A stretch of DNA of 11,708 bases, taken from positions 1 through 11,708 of the forward strand of contig JBNKQR010000072.1 of assembly GCA_050295975.1 (NCBI GenBank). The letters are read 5' to 3'. Origin of the DNA: JAPHTQ01 sp050295975. GTDB lineage: Bacteria > Pseudomonadota > Gammaproteobacteria > Thiohalomonadales > Thiohalomonadaceae. This document shows, one piece after another, positions 1-5,771 of the stretch (positions are counted from its first letter, which is position 1; each line of letters starts with the position of its first letter). The position numbers and the translations under genes are program-made. A model generated the notes under the pieces. That model saw only the letters and a program-made list of their open reading frames with translations. It had not been told where the DNA came from and did not search any database.

Positions 1-201
1 CCGCAGTTCTACTTCCGCACCACCGACGTAACCGGTGCCTGCGACCTGCCGGAAGGCGTAGAAATGGTAATGCCTGGTGACAACGTGCAAATGACCGTCT
101 CTCTTATCGCTCCTATCGCGATGGAAGAAGGCCTGCGCTTTGCTATCCGTGAAGGCGGCCGCACCGTTGGTGCCGGCGTTGTTGCCAAAATCATCGAGTA
201 A
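1..201 (+). CDS. tuf: Elongation factor Tu, C-terminal end (partial)
   Basis: EF-Tu is the GTPase that brings aminoacyl-tRNA to the ribosomal A site in the cytoplasm. Only the last 66 residues are present, running from PQFYFRTTDVTG to GGRTVGAGVVAKIIE and the TAA stop; the 5' part lies outside the window. This is the end of beta-barrel domain III, which contacts tRNA and EF-Ts. The residues closely match the E. coli protein, which ends in VGAGVVAKVLG. The stop lies 6 nt before rpsJ, so the two are very probably on one transcript coming from the str cluster upstream. The frame is unambiguous. Whether this is tufA or tufB cannot be told from the fragment, though its position before rpsJ is where the str-linked copy is expected. 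Confidence 0.98.
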   Translation, partial: PQFYFRTTDVTGACDLPEGVEMVMPGDNVQMTVSLIAPIAMEEGLRFAIREGGRTVGAGVVAKIIE

Positions 202-207
202 TTAAAC

Positions 208-519
208 ATGGCTAATCAAAAGATTCGTATTCGTCTCAAGGCCTTTGATCATCGTCTGATCGATCAATCTGCCCGCGAGATCGTTGAAACTGCAAAGCGT
301 ACCGGTGCCCAGGTTAAGGGCCCGATTCCGCTGCCGACCAAGATGGAGCGCTTCACCGTTCTGGTCTCTCCGCACGTCAACAAAGACGCGCGTGACCAGT
401 ACGAGATTCGTACCCACAAGCGGCTGATGGATATTGTTGACCCGACAGACAAGACGGTTGATGCGCTGATGAAGCTGGACCTGGCCGCAGGGGTCGACGT
501 CCAGATTAAATTGCAGTAA
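208..519 (+). CDS. rpsJ: 30S ribosomal protein S10 (NusE)
   Basis: S10 is a protein of the 30S head and also, as NusE, part of the antitermination complex with NusB and NusG. The 103-residue product has the same length as the E. coli protein and carries its typical blocks: IRIRLKAFDHRLIDQ (residues 6-20), GPIPLPT (38-44), the SPHVNKDARDQYEIRTH loop region (54-70), and the ending DLAAGVDVQI. The ATG comes 6 nt after the tuf stop. The Shine-Dalgarno is weak (only GAG inside the end of tuf), which suggests translation coupled to tuf. It is separated from the rest of the S10 cluster by a 105-nt gap with its own candidate promoter, and that promoter's -10 overlaps the rpsJ stop codon. Confidence 0.98.
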   Translation: MANQKIRIRLKAFDHRLIDQSAREIVETAKRTGAQVKGPIPLPTKMERFTVLVSPHVNKDARDQYEIRTHKRLMDIVDPTDKTVDALMKLDLAAGVDVQIKLQ

Positions 520-522
520 TAT
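494..522 (+). promoter_or_regulatory. Candidate internal S10-cluster promoter upstream of rplC
   Basis: A -35-like TCGACG (494-499, 4 of 6 to consensus) and a -10-like TAATAT (517-522, 4 of 6) are separated by 17 nt and followed by a CGCG discriminator (524-527). The start would fall near 529-531, at a CC-TTTTTT run. The two better promoters in this window, before rplN and rpsM, have the same spacing and the same CGCG position, which strengthens a weak match. The -35 lies inside the end of rpsJ and the -10 covers its stop codon. It would give rplC and the following genes a transcript independent of tuf-rpsJ. This is pattern reading only. Confidence 0.4.
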
Positions 523-540
523 ACGCGTCCTTTTTTACGG

Positions 541-571
541 TTGCCGCCCCGGCCATTTGTCGGGGCGGTAA
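541..571 (+). promoter_or_regulatory. Strong GC-rich hairpin in the rpsJ-rplC gap
   Basis: CCGCCCCG (544-551) pairs perfectly with CGGGGCGG (561-568). The stem extends outward through a G-U (543/569) and two A-U pairs (541-542 with 570-571), giving 11 bp; a further inner G-U (552/560) is possible, leaving a 7-nt loop. A TTTTTT run lies before the stem (531-536), not after it, so this is not a standard intrinsic terminator on the + strand. The position inside the untranslated leader of rplC suggests a regulatory or mRNA-stabilising structure. The role is not known. Confidence 0.6.
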
Positions 572-577
572 AGTTTC

Positions 578-608
578 AGCACTGGTCAATCGAAATCGGT
601 GCGGTGCT
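578..608 (+). promoter_or_regulatory. Second leader hairpin before rplC
   Basis: AGCACTG (578-584) can pair with CGGTGCT (602-608) as 7 bp including one U-G, around a 17-nt loop. It ends 4 nt before the GAGG Shine-Dalgarno of rplC (613-616), so its stability could affect ribosome entry. Together with the hairpin at 541-571 it fills most of the gap. Two leader hairpins before the L3/L4 genes recall the layout of the L4-responsive E. coli S10 leader, but I see no sequence identity that proves the same mechanism. Confidence 0.35.
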
Positions 609-612
609 AATT

Positions 613-616
613 GAGG
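613..616 (+). promoter_or_regulatory. Ribosome binding site deciding the rplC start
   Basis: GAGG ends 8 nt before the ATG at 625. The in-frame TTG at 541 has no such site and would add 28 residues with no counterpart in L3 proteins. Confidence 0.75.
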
Positions 617-624
617 TTATAACA

Positions 625-1269
625 ATGGCTATTGGTGTTATTGGTCGCAAATGCGGCATGACACGCGTCTTTACTGAAGATGGCGTTTCAGTGCCCGTGA
701 CCGTCGTAGAGGTCGAGCCGAACCGTATCGCCCAGATGAAAACTCTGGAGAGTGACGGTTATAGCGCGCTCCAGGTAACTGTCGGTGGCCGTCGTGCCAG
801 CCGTGTTACCAAGCCGATGGCAGGTCATTTTGCCAAGGCTGGAGTCGAAGCGGGTCGTACCCTGTGCGAGTTTCGTCTTGGTGATGGCGAAGGCGAAGGC
901 CTTGAAGCCGGTTCCGAGATCAAGGTCGATATCTTTGAAGCTGGTCAGAAGGTGGATGTCTCCGGCACCACCATCGGTAAAGGTTTCGCTGGTGTTATCA
1001 AACGCCACAATTTCAGTATGCAGGATGCTACCCACGGCAACTCCCTGTCCCATCGTGCTCCCGGTTCCATCGGTCAGAATCAGACCCCTGGTCGCGTATT
1101 CAAGGGCAAGAAGATGGCTGGACAGATGGGTAACAAGAAGCGCACCGCACAGAACCTGGAAGTGGTTCGGGTCGACGCCGAGCGTAACCTGCTCCTGATT
1201 AAGGGTGCCGTTCCCGGTTCCAAGGGCAACGATGTGGTCGTAACACCTGCCGTCAAGGCCAAGAAATAA
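625..1269 (+). CDS. rplC: 50S ribosomal protein L3
   Basis: L3 binds near the 3' end of 23S rRNA, is one of the earliest assembly proteins, and sends a long loop towards the peptidyl-transferase centre. The 214-residue product (E. coli 209) starts MAIGVIGRKCGMTRVF and has VTKPMAGHFAKAGVEAGR (61-78), GKGFAGVIKRHNF (118-130), and the highly conserved ATHGNSLSHRAPGSIGQNQTPG (135-156). The Gln-rich GQNQTPG is where E. coli L3 is methylated by PrmB. The ATG at 625 is chosen because it matches the family N-terminus and follows GAGG; the in-frame upstream extension to 541 runs through a hairpin and is untranslated leader. It opens the tightly packed part of the S10 cluster, 12 nt before rplD. Confidence 0.97.
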   Translation: MAIGVIGRKCGMTRVFTEDGVSVPVTVVEVEPNRIAQMKTLESDGYSALQVTVGGRRASRVTKPMAGHFAKAGVEAGRTLCEFRLGDGEGEGLEAGSEIKVDIFEAGQKVDVSGTTIGKGFAGVIKRHNFSMQDATHGNSLSHRAPGSIGQNQTPGRVFKGKKMAGQMGNKKRTAQNLEVVRVDAERNLLLIKGAVPGSKGNDVVVTPAVKAKK

Positions 1270-1273
1270 GGGG
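1268..1273 (+). promoter_or_regulatory. Ribosome binding site deciding the rplD start
   Basis: AAGGGG overlaps the rplC stop and ends 8 nt before the ATG at 1282, but only 2 nt before the in-frame ATG at 1276. The spacing favours 1282, as does the family N-terminus MEL. Confidence 0.75.
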
Positions 1274-1281
1274 ATATGACC

Positions 1282-1902
1282 ATGGAACTGAAACTGACAA
1301 CTGCCACCGGTCGTGATTCCAAAAACAGCGTAGAGCTGTCCGATAGCAGCTTTGGCCGTGAATTTAACGAAGCTCTGGTACACCAGGTGGTTACCGCTTA
1401 TATGGCGGCAGCCCGCTCCGGTACTAAGGCACAGAAAAGCCGAGCTGCGGTAAGCGGCGGTGGTGCTAAGCCGTGGCGCCAGAAAGGCACCGGTCGTGCC
1501 CGCGCTGGTACCATCCGTAGTCCGTTGTGGCGTGGGGGCGGCAAGACCTTCGCCGCGACCAATCGCGACTATTCCCAGAAGGTGAACCGCAAGATGTACC
1601 GCGGTGCGCTGCAGGCCATCCTCTCTGAACTGGTTCGCCAGGAGCGCCTGGTTCTGGTTGAGAGCTTCAGTGTAGAGACCCCCAAGACCAAACAACTCAA
1701 CGAGAAGCTGAAAGGTATGGGCCTCAGCAACGTGCTGATTGTCTCTCACGAGGTGGACGATAACCTCTACCTCTCTTCACGCAATCTGCCCCACGTCCAC
1801 GTGGTTGAGGCGAAGCGTGTTGACCCGGTCAGCCTGATCGGGGTTGAGAAGGTTGTGATGACTGTTGCTGCAGTCAAGGAACTTGAGGAGATGCTGGCAT
1901 GA
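1282..1902 (+). CDS. rplD: 50S ribosomal protein L4
   Basis: L4 binds 23S rRNA early in assembly, and its extended loop lines the peptide exit tunnel near the macrolide site. In E. coli it also represses the S10 operon by attenuating transcription and blocking translation in the leader, and it binds RNase E. The 206-residue product (E. coli 201) shows GREFNEALVHQVV (25-37), the tunnel loop KPWRQKGTGRARAGTIRSPLW (63-83), SQKVNRKMYRGAL (98-110), and ends in VKELEEMLA. The N-terminal 20 residues are a few longer than in E. coli. An ATG two codons upstream (1276) is possible but badly spaced from AAGGGG. Its stop overlaps the rplW start by 4 nt (ATGA), implying coupled translation. Confidence 0.97.
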   Translation: MELKLTTATGRDSKNSVELSDSSFGREFNEALVHQVVTAYMAAARSGTKAQKSRAAVSGGGAKPWRQKGTGRARAGTIRSPLWRGGGKTFAATNRDYSQKVNRKMYRGALQAILSELVRQERLVLVESFSVETPKTKQLNEKLKGMGLSNVLIVSHEVDDNLYLSSRNLPHVHVVEAKRVDPVSLIGVEKVVMTVAAVKELEEMLA

Positions 1903-2198
1903 ATGAAGAGCGCCTGATGAAGGTTCTTATGGCTCCGCACATCTCTGAAAAGAGCTCCATTGCCGCGGACCAGAACAACCAGATCGTATTTAAAGTTGCT
2001 ACCGATGCGACCAAACCGGAGATCAAACAGGCAGTAGAGCTGCTGTTTGGTGTCAAGGTTGATCGCGTTCAGGTGAGCAACGTCAAGGGCAAAACCAAGC
2101 GTTTCGGCTCCCTGATGGGTCGCCGCAGCGATTGGAAGAAAGCTTACGTCACACTGCAGGAAGGTCAGGAAATCGACTTCCTCGGTGCTGCTGAATAA
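1899..2198 (+). CDS. rplW: 50S ribosomal protein L23
   Basis: L23 sits at the exit of the peptide tunnel and is the docking point for trigger factor and the signal recognition particle. The 99-residue product (E. coli 100) starts MNEERLMKVLMAPHISEKS. Glu17 corresponds to E. coli Glu18, the trigger-factor contact. Further conserved blocks are TDATKPEIKQAVELLFGVKV (about residues 32-51), KGKTKRFGSLMGRRSDWKKAYVTL (65-88) and the end IDFLGAAE. The ATG overlaps the rplD stop (ATGA at 1899-1902), and the GAGG just upstream (1887-1890) lies inside rplD. Confidence 0.98.
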   Translation: MNEERLMKVLMAPHISEKSSIAADQNNQIVFKVATDATKPEIKQAVELLFGVKVDRVQVSNVKGKTKRFGSLMGRRSDWKKAYVTLQEGQEIDFLGAAE

Positions 2199-2215
2199 AT
2201 GGAAGGAAACGTCCG

Positions 2216-3043
2216 ATGCCAGTAGCAAAACTTAAACCGACGTCTCCAGGCCGCCGCTTTGTTGTCAAGGTGGTGAACCCTGAGCTGCACAAGGGTGCGC
2301 CTTACGCACCTTTGCTCGAAAAGAAGAGCAAGAGCGGTGGTCGAAACAACAATGGTCGCATTACCACCCGTCATATCGGTGGTGGTCACAAGCAGCACTA
2401 TCGTGTGATCGACTTTAAACGTAACAAGGACGGTATTCCGGGTGTCGTTGAACGCCTCGAATATGATCCGAACCGTAGCGCCAACATCGCCCTGGTCAAA
2501 TACATTGATGGTGAGCGCCGTTACATCATCGCCCCCAAGGGTGTTTCAGCGGGTACCGAGATCATCTCTGGTGCCGAGGCCCCGATTAAGCCGGGTAACT
2601 GCCTCAAGCTGATCAACATCCCGGTTGGTAGCACTGTGCACTGCATCGAGCTAAAGCCGGGCAAGGGTGCACAGGTGGCTCGTAGCGCTGGCGCCTCTGT
2701 ACAACTGGTTGCCCGCGATGGTCAGTACGCTACCATCCGCCTGCGTTCCGGCGAGATGCGTAAGGTTCTGTCTGAGTGCAGAGCTACTATCGGTGAGGTA
2801 GGTAACAGCGAACACAGTCTCCGTAAACTGGGTAAAGCTGGTGCGACCCGCTGGCGCGGTGTTCGTCCGACCGTTCGTGGTGTTGCCATGAACCCGGTAG
2901 ACCACCCGCATGGTGGTGGTGAAGGCCGTACCTCTGGTGGCCGTCATCCGGTTACTCCGTGGGGTGTTCCTACCAAGGGACACAAAACCCGTAAGAACAA
3001 GCGTACCGACGGCATGATCCTGCGTCGCCGCAAGCTGAAGTAA
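2216..3043 (+). CDS. rplB: 50S ribosomal protein L2
   Basis: L2 is a primary 23S rRNA binder, needed for subunit joining and for peptidyl-transferase activity. The 275-residue product (E. coli 273) begins MPVAKLKPTSPGRRFV. It has the OB-fold region (about 60-125), the SH3-like region (about 125-200), and the C-terminal block with NPVDHPHGGGEGR (226-238) followed by HPVTPWG (244-250). The His in DHPHGGG (residue 230 here, 229 in mature E. coli numbering) is the one reported as important for peptidyl transfer. A good GGAAGGA (2201-2207) precedes the ATG, and the gap to rplW is 17 nt. The basic tail KNKRTDGMILRRRKLK is typical. Confidence 0.98.
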   Translation: MPVAKLKPTSPGRRFVVKVVNPELHKGAPYAPLLEKKSKSGGRNNNGRITTRHIGGGHKQHYRVIDFKRNKDGIPGVVERLEYDPNRSANIALVKYIDGERRYIIAPKGVSAGTEIISGAEAPIKPGNCLKLINIPVGSTVHCIELKPGKGAQVARSAGASVQLVARDGQYATIRLRSGEMRKVLSECRATIGEVGNSEHSLRKLGKAGATRWRGVRPTVRGVAMNPVDHPHGGGEGRTSGGRHPVTPWGVPTKGHKTRKNKRTDGMILRRRKLK

Positions 3044-3058
3044 GTGAGGGCGAGATAG

Positions 3059-3331
3059 ATGCCACGCTCAATTAAGAAAGGCCCGTTTATTGACCACCAT
3101 CTGGCGACCAAGGTTGAGGCTGCTGCCGCTGCCAATGACCGTCGCCCGATTAAGACCTGGTCGCGTCGTTCCATGATTATGCCGGAGATGGTTGGTTTAA
3201 CCATTGCCGTGCACAACGGTCGTCAACATGTCCCTGTACTGATCAATGAAAACATGGTCGGTCACAAGCTGGGGGAGTTCGCTCCTACCCGCACCTATAA
3301 GGGTCATGTTGCGGACAAGAAGTCACGGTAA
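3059..3331 (+). CDS. rpsS: 30S ribosomal protein S19
   Basis: S19 lies in the 30S head, partners with S13, and contributes to bridge B1a with the 50S subunit. The 90-residue product (E. coli 92) begins MPRSIKKGPFIDHHL and contains TWSRRSMIMPEMVGLTIAVH (33-52), NGRQHVPV (53-60) and MVGHKLGEFAPTRTYKGH, all hallmarks of the family. The lysine-rich tail is slightly shorter than in E. coli, ending DKKSR. The ATG follows GAGGG (3046-3050) and lies 15 nt after rplB. Confidence 0.98.
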   Translation: MPRSIKKGPFIDHHLATKVEAAAAANDRRPIKTWSRRSMIMPEMVGLTIAVHNGRQHVPVLINENMVGHKLGEFAPTRTYKGHVADKKSR

Positions 3332-3336
3332 GGGGA
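3330..3336 (+). promoter_or_regulatory. Ribosome binding site deciding the rplV start
   Basis: AAGGGGA overlaps the end of the rpsS stop codon and ends 7 nt before the ATG at 3344. The in-frame GTG at 3341 is only 4 nt away and would give a non-family residue before MET. Confidence 0.75.
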
Positions 3337-3343
3337 CAGTGTG

Positions 3344-3676
3344 ATGGAAACTAAAGCAAAACTGACATACGCACGTATCTCTCCGCAGAAGTGCCGCCTG
3401 GTGGCAGACCAGATCCGCGGACTGCCGGTAGAAAAGGCACTGGAACTTCTGGCCTTCAGTCAGAAAAAAGGTGCAGTCATCGTTAAGAAAGTGCTGGAGT
3501 CGGCTATTGCCAACGCCGAGCACAACGACGGTGCAGATATCGACGAGCTGAAGGTCGCCCGGATCTTTGTCGATCAGGGGCCGACCCTCAAGCGCATGCA
3601 CGCTCGCGCCAAGGGCCGTGGCAACCGCATTCTCAAGCGTACCAGTCACATCACTGTGACTGTCGCGGAAAAGTGA
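3344..3676 (+). CDS. rplV: 50S ribosomal protein L22
   Basis: L22 spans all domains of 23S rRNA; its long beta-hairpin forms part of the exit tunnel wall next to L4 and is a known site of macrolide-resistance changes. The 110-residue product has exactly the E. coli length and starts METKAKLTYARISPQKCRLVA. The family blocks KKVLESAIANAEHNDGADID (about 46-65) and KRMHARAKGRGNRILKRTSH (in the hairpin) are intact, with no insertion or deletion visible in the tunnel loop. It lies 12 nt after rpsS and 13 nt before rpsC. Confidence 0.98.
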   Translation: METKAKLTYARISPQKCRLVADQIRGLPVEKALELLAFSQKKGAVIVKKVLESAIANAEHNDGADIDELKVARIFVDQGPTLKRMHARAKGRGNRILKRTSHITVTVAEK

Positions 3677-3689
3677 TAGAGAGGCTGTA

Positions 3690-4367
3690 ATGGGACAGAA
3701 AGTTCATCCAACGGGTATCCGTCTGGGCATCACCAAAGACTGGACTTCCAAATGGTATGCGTCTTCCAAGGATTTCGGTGAGTTCCTGCACACCGACCTG
3801 AAAGTGCGTGATTACCTGCAGAAGCGTCTTGCCAGTGCCTCGATCAGTCGTATCCAGATCGAGCGTCCGGCGCGTAATGCCCGTATCACCATCAGCACTG
3901 CACGCCCCGGCCTGGTCATCGGCAAGAAGGGTGAAGATATCGAACGTCTGCGTAACGATGTCTCTGCGATGATGGGTATTCCGGTACACATCAATATCGA
4001 AGAGGTGCGCAAGCCTGAGCTGGATGCCACCCTGGTTGCCCAGGGCATCGCCCAGCAGCTGGAAAAGCGCATCATGTTCCGTCGCGCGATGAAGCGTGCC
4101 GTGACCAACTCGATGCGTCTCGGCGCTCAGGGCGTAAAAATCAACATCGCTGGCCGTCTTAACGGTGCAGAGATTGCTCGTAGTGAGTGGTATCGCGAAG
4201 GTCGCGTTCCGCTGCACACTCTGCGCGCAGATATCGATTACGGTTTCGCTGAAGCCAAGACCACTTACGGCATCATCGGCGTAAAGGTCTGGATCTTCAA
4301 AGGCGAGGTTTTTGACCGCGGTGAAGCCGTGGCCGCTGCCGAAGCTGAAAAGCCGGCGGCGAAGTAA
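3690..4367 (+). CDS. rpsC: 30S ribosomal protein S3
   Basis: S3 is at the mRNA entry tunnel of the 30S subunit and, with S4 and S5, forms the ribosomal helicase. The 225-residue product (E. coli 233) begins MGQKVHPTGIRLGITKDW. It has a type II KH domain with the GKKG loop at 78-81 inside RPGLVIGKKGEDIERL, then the C-terminal domain with FRRAMKRAVTNSMRLGAQG (about 130-148) and SEWYREGRVPLHTLRADIDYG. The C-terminus is shorter than in E. coli: it ends AEAEKPAAK and lacks the final Lys/Arg-rich tail. GAGAGG (3679-3684) precedes the ATG. Confidence 0.98.
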   Translation: MGQKVHPTGIRLGITKDWTSKWYASSKDFGEFLHTDLKVRDYLQKRLASASISRIQIERPARNARITISTARPGLVIGKKGEDIERLRNDVSAMMGIPVHINIEEVRKPELDATLVAQGIAQQLEKRIMFRRAMKRAVTNSMRLGAQGVKINIAGRLNGAEIARSEWYREGRVPLHTLRADIDYGFAEAKTTYGIIGVKVWIFKGEVFDRGEAVAAAEAEKPAAK

Positions 4368-4381
4368 CGGAGTGAGTAACA

Positions 4382-4795
4382 ATGCTTCAGCCTAAACGTA
4401 CAAAATTCCGCAAGCAGATGAAGGGCCGCAACCGCGGTCTGGCTCAGTCTGGCGCAAAAGTCAGCTTTGGCGAGTTCGGCCTTAAGTCTCTGGAACGTGG
4501 TCGTCTGACCGCACGCCAGATTGAGGCAGCACGTCGCGCCATGACTCGTCACGTTAAACGCGGTGGCAAGATCTGGATTCGTGTCTTCCCGGACAAGCCG
4601 ATTACCGAGAAGCCTCTTGAGGTTCGTCAGGGTAAAGGTAAGGGTAACGTTGAATACTGGGTGGCCCAGATCCAGCCGGGCCGCATGCTGTATGAGATGC
4701 AGGGCGTTTCCGAGGAGATCGCACGTGAAGCGTTCAAACTCGCCGCTGCTAAACTGCCGCTCAAAACCACATTCGTAACACGCACGGTGCTGTGA
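4382..4795 (+). CDS. rplP: 50S ribosomal protein L16
   Basis: L16 joins late in 50S assembly and contacts the A-site tRNA elbow. The 137-residue product (E. coli 136) starts MLQPKRTKFRKQMKGRNRG, with RGRLTARQIEAARRAMTRHVKR (39-60), IWIRVFPDKPITEKPLEVRQGKGKGNVEYW (64-93) and the end FVTRTVL. Arg82 in VRQGKGKG corresponds to E. coli Arg81, which the oxygenase YcfD/RoxA hydroxylates, so the target residue is kept. The start follows GGAG (4369-4372). The stop codon TGA shares its last A (4795) with the rpmC ATG, so the two are translationally linked. Confidence 0.98.
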   Translation: MLQPKRTKFRKQMKGRNRGLAQSGAKVSFGEFGLKSLERGRLTARQIEAARRAMTRHVKRGGKIWIRVFPDKPITEKPLEVRQGKGKGNVEYWVAQIQPGRMLYEMQGVSEEIAREAFKLAAAKLPLKTTFVTRTVL

Positions 4796-4986
4796 TGAAA
4801 GCTAGTGAATTGAGAGACAAAAGTGTCGAAGATCTGGGCAAGGAGCTGAACGGGCTTCTGCGTGAGCAGTTCAATCTTCGCATGCAGAAGGGAACCGGAC
4901 AGCTGTCCAAGACCCATCGTGTTGGTGAGGTCCGCCGCGAGATCGCTCGCGTCAAGACCGTTCTGAATCAGAAGGCTAAGGCATGA
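4795..4986 (+). CDS. rpmC: 50S ribosomal protein L29
   Basis: L29 is a small helical protein beside L23 at the tunnel exit. The 63-residue product matches the E. coli length and pattern: MKASELRDKSVEDLGKELN, then LLREQFNLRMQKGTGQL (20-36), then VRREIARVKTVLNQKAKA. The ATG at 4795 is preferred over the in-frame GTG at 4792 because family members start MKA. It overlaps the rplP stop by one base (TGATG) and has no clear Shine-Dalgarno of its own, so termination-reinitiation after rplP is likely. Its stop overlaps the rpsQ start by 4 nt (ATGA). Confidence 0.96.
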   Translation: MKASELRDKSVEDLGKELNGLLREQFNLRMQKGTGQLSKTHRVGEVRREIARVKTVLNQKAKA

Positions 4987-5243
4987 GCGAACAGGAAATG
5001 AATATACGCACCGTTACCGGGCGTGTCGTGAGCGACAAGATGGATAAAACCATCACAGTGCTGGTTGAGCGTCGGGTAGCACACCCGATTTACGGTAAAT
5101 ACGTAAAGCGCACAACCAAACTGCATGCGCACGATGAAAGTAACGAGAGCAAGATGGGCGACACTGTTTCTATTGAAGAGTGCCGTCCCCTTTCGAAATC
5201 CAAATCCTGGCGACTGGTCAAGATTATGGAAAGGGCTAGCTGA
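4983..5243 (+). CDS. rpsQ: 30S ribosomal protein S17
   Basis: S17 is an OB-fold primary binder of the 5' domain of 16S rRNA and is important for 30S assembly. The 86-residue product (E. coli 84) has TVTGRVVSDKMDKTITVLVERRVAHPIYGKYVKRTTKLHAHDE over residues 10-52 and ECRPLSKSKSWRLV near the end. The ATG at 4983 overlaps the rpmC stop. An alternative ATG at 4998 (codon 6) would give MNIRTVTG, also family-like, but its AGGA lies too close, so 4983 is favoured. It is the last gene before the terminator at 5277-5310, closing the S10 cluster. Confidence 0.97.
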   Translation: MSEQEMNIRTVTGRVVSDKMDKTITVLVERRVAHPIYGKYVKRTTKLHAHDESNESKMGDTVSIEECRPLSKSKSWRLVKIMERAS

Positions 5244-5276
5244 GAAGCTATCGGACCAACATAGCTGTGCATGGCG

Positions 5277-5310
5277 AAAAGCCCAAGGCGCCGAATTGGC
5301 TTGGGCTTTT
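5277..5310 (+). terminator. Rho-independent terminator closing the S10 cluster
   Basis: AAAAGCCCAAG (5277-5287) and CTTGGGCTTTT (5300-5310) are a perfect 11-bp inverted repeat around a 12-nt loop, 33 nt after the rpsQ stop. The stem ends in four Ts, with further Ts after CTACA. A matching A run on the 5' side means it could work on either strand. It should end at least part of the S10 transcript before rplN. The T tract is short, so read-through into the spc genes is plausible. Confidence 0.85.
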
Positions 5311-5329
5311 CTACATTTAGTGGTATTAT
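5301..5329 (+). promoter_or_regulatory. Candidate spc-cluster promoter
   Basis: TTGGGC (5301-5306, TTG conserved) and TATTAT (5324-5329, 5 of 6 to consensus) are 17 nt apart. TG at 5321-5322 makes an extended -10, which can offset the poor -35. The discriminator is GC-rich, with CGCG at 5332-5335, as in promoters repressed by ppGpp and DksA. The start should fall near 5336-5338, giving a leader of about 50 nt with a small hairpin (GCTG 5349-5352 / CAGC 5357-5360). The -35 lies wholly inside the 3' arm of the terminator. Confidence 0.7.
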
Positions 5330-5386
5330 CTCGCGCCCCAAGAATGGCGCTGTGTGCAGCAAGATTGACAGTTTGGAGATTGTTTC

Positions 5387-5755
5387 ATGATTCAGATGCA
5401 GACAAAACTGGATGTTGCCGATAACAGCGGTGCCCGTGTTGTCCAGTGCATCAAGGTACTTGGCGGCTCTCATCGCCGTTATGCAGGTATTGGTGACATT
5501 ATTAAGGTCAGCGTTAAGGAAGCGATTCCTCGCGGCAAAGTTAAAAAAGGCGATGTATATAACGCCGTAGTGGTACGTACCCGTAAAGGTGTGCGCCGCA
5601 ACGACGGTTCACTGATTCGCTTCGATGGCAACGCTGCTGTGTTGTTGAACAGCAAGCTGGAGCCGATCGGTACCCGTATCTTCGGGCCCGTAACCCGCGA
5701 GCTGCGTGGTGATCGCTTCATGAAGATTATTTCCCTGGCACCTGAAGTGCTCTAA
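5387..5755 (+). CDS. rplN: 50S ribosomal protein L14
   Basis: L14 lies at the subunit interface, forms bridges B5 and B8 to 16S rRNA, and is the binding site of the silencing factor RsfS. The 122-residue product (E. coli 123) begins MIQMQTKLDVADNSGARVVQ and has CIKVLGGSHRRYAGIGDII (21-39), the basic KEAIPRGKVKKGDV (about 44-57), then RFDGNAAVLL and IGTRIFGPVTREL. One residue is missing near 'SKLEPIG' compared with E. coli. GGAG (5375-5378) precedes the ATG. It is the first gene of the spc cluster and follows the candidate promoter. Confidence 0.98.
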   Translation: MIQMQTKLDVADNSGARVVQCIKVLGGSHRRYAGIGDIIKVSVKEAIPRGKVKKGDVYNAVVVRTRKGVRRNDGSLIRFDGNAAVLLNSKLEPIGTRIFGPVTRELRGDRFMKIISLAPEVL

Positions 5756-5771
5756 GGCGAGGGACGAAAAG

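Noticed and set aside
541..624. N-terminal extension of L3 from a TTG at 541
   Set aside because: No ribosome binding site, the extension passes through a strong hairpin, and the ATG at 625 gives the standard L3 N-terminus after GAGG.
688..1749. Antisense open frame of 353 codons opposite rplC and rplD
   Set aside because: It lies fully across two conserved genes, its product resembles no family I know, and long antisense frames are common opposite highly biased codons. Similar antisense frames at 3651-4382, 6061-6738 and 7089-7742 were left out for the same reason.
4792..4794. GTG start for rpmC three bases upstream
   Set aside because: It would add a residue before the family-standard MKA start; the TGATG overlap at 4793-4797 is a usual coupled start.
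5365..5370. Perfect TTGACA before rplN as a -35 element
   Set aside because: The -10 position 17 nt downstream (5388-5393, TTCAGA) is not -10-like and lies inside rplN, so a start there would give no leader.
5344..5424. 26-codon upstream frame (MALCAARLTV...) overlapping the rplN start
   Set aside because: No Shine-Dalgarno, and the frame runs out of phase into rplN. It would matter only if ribosome profiling showed use.
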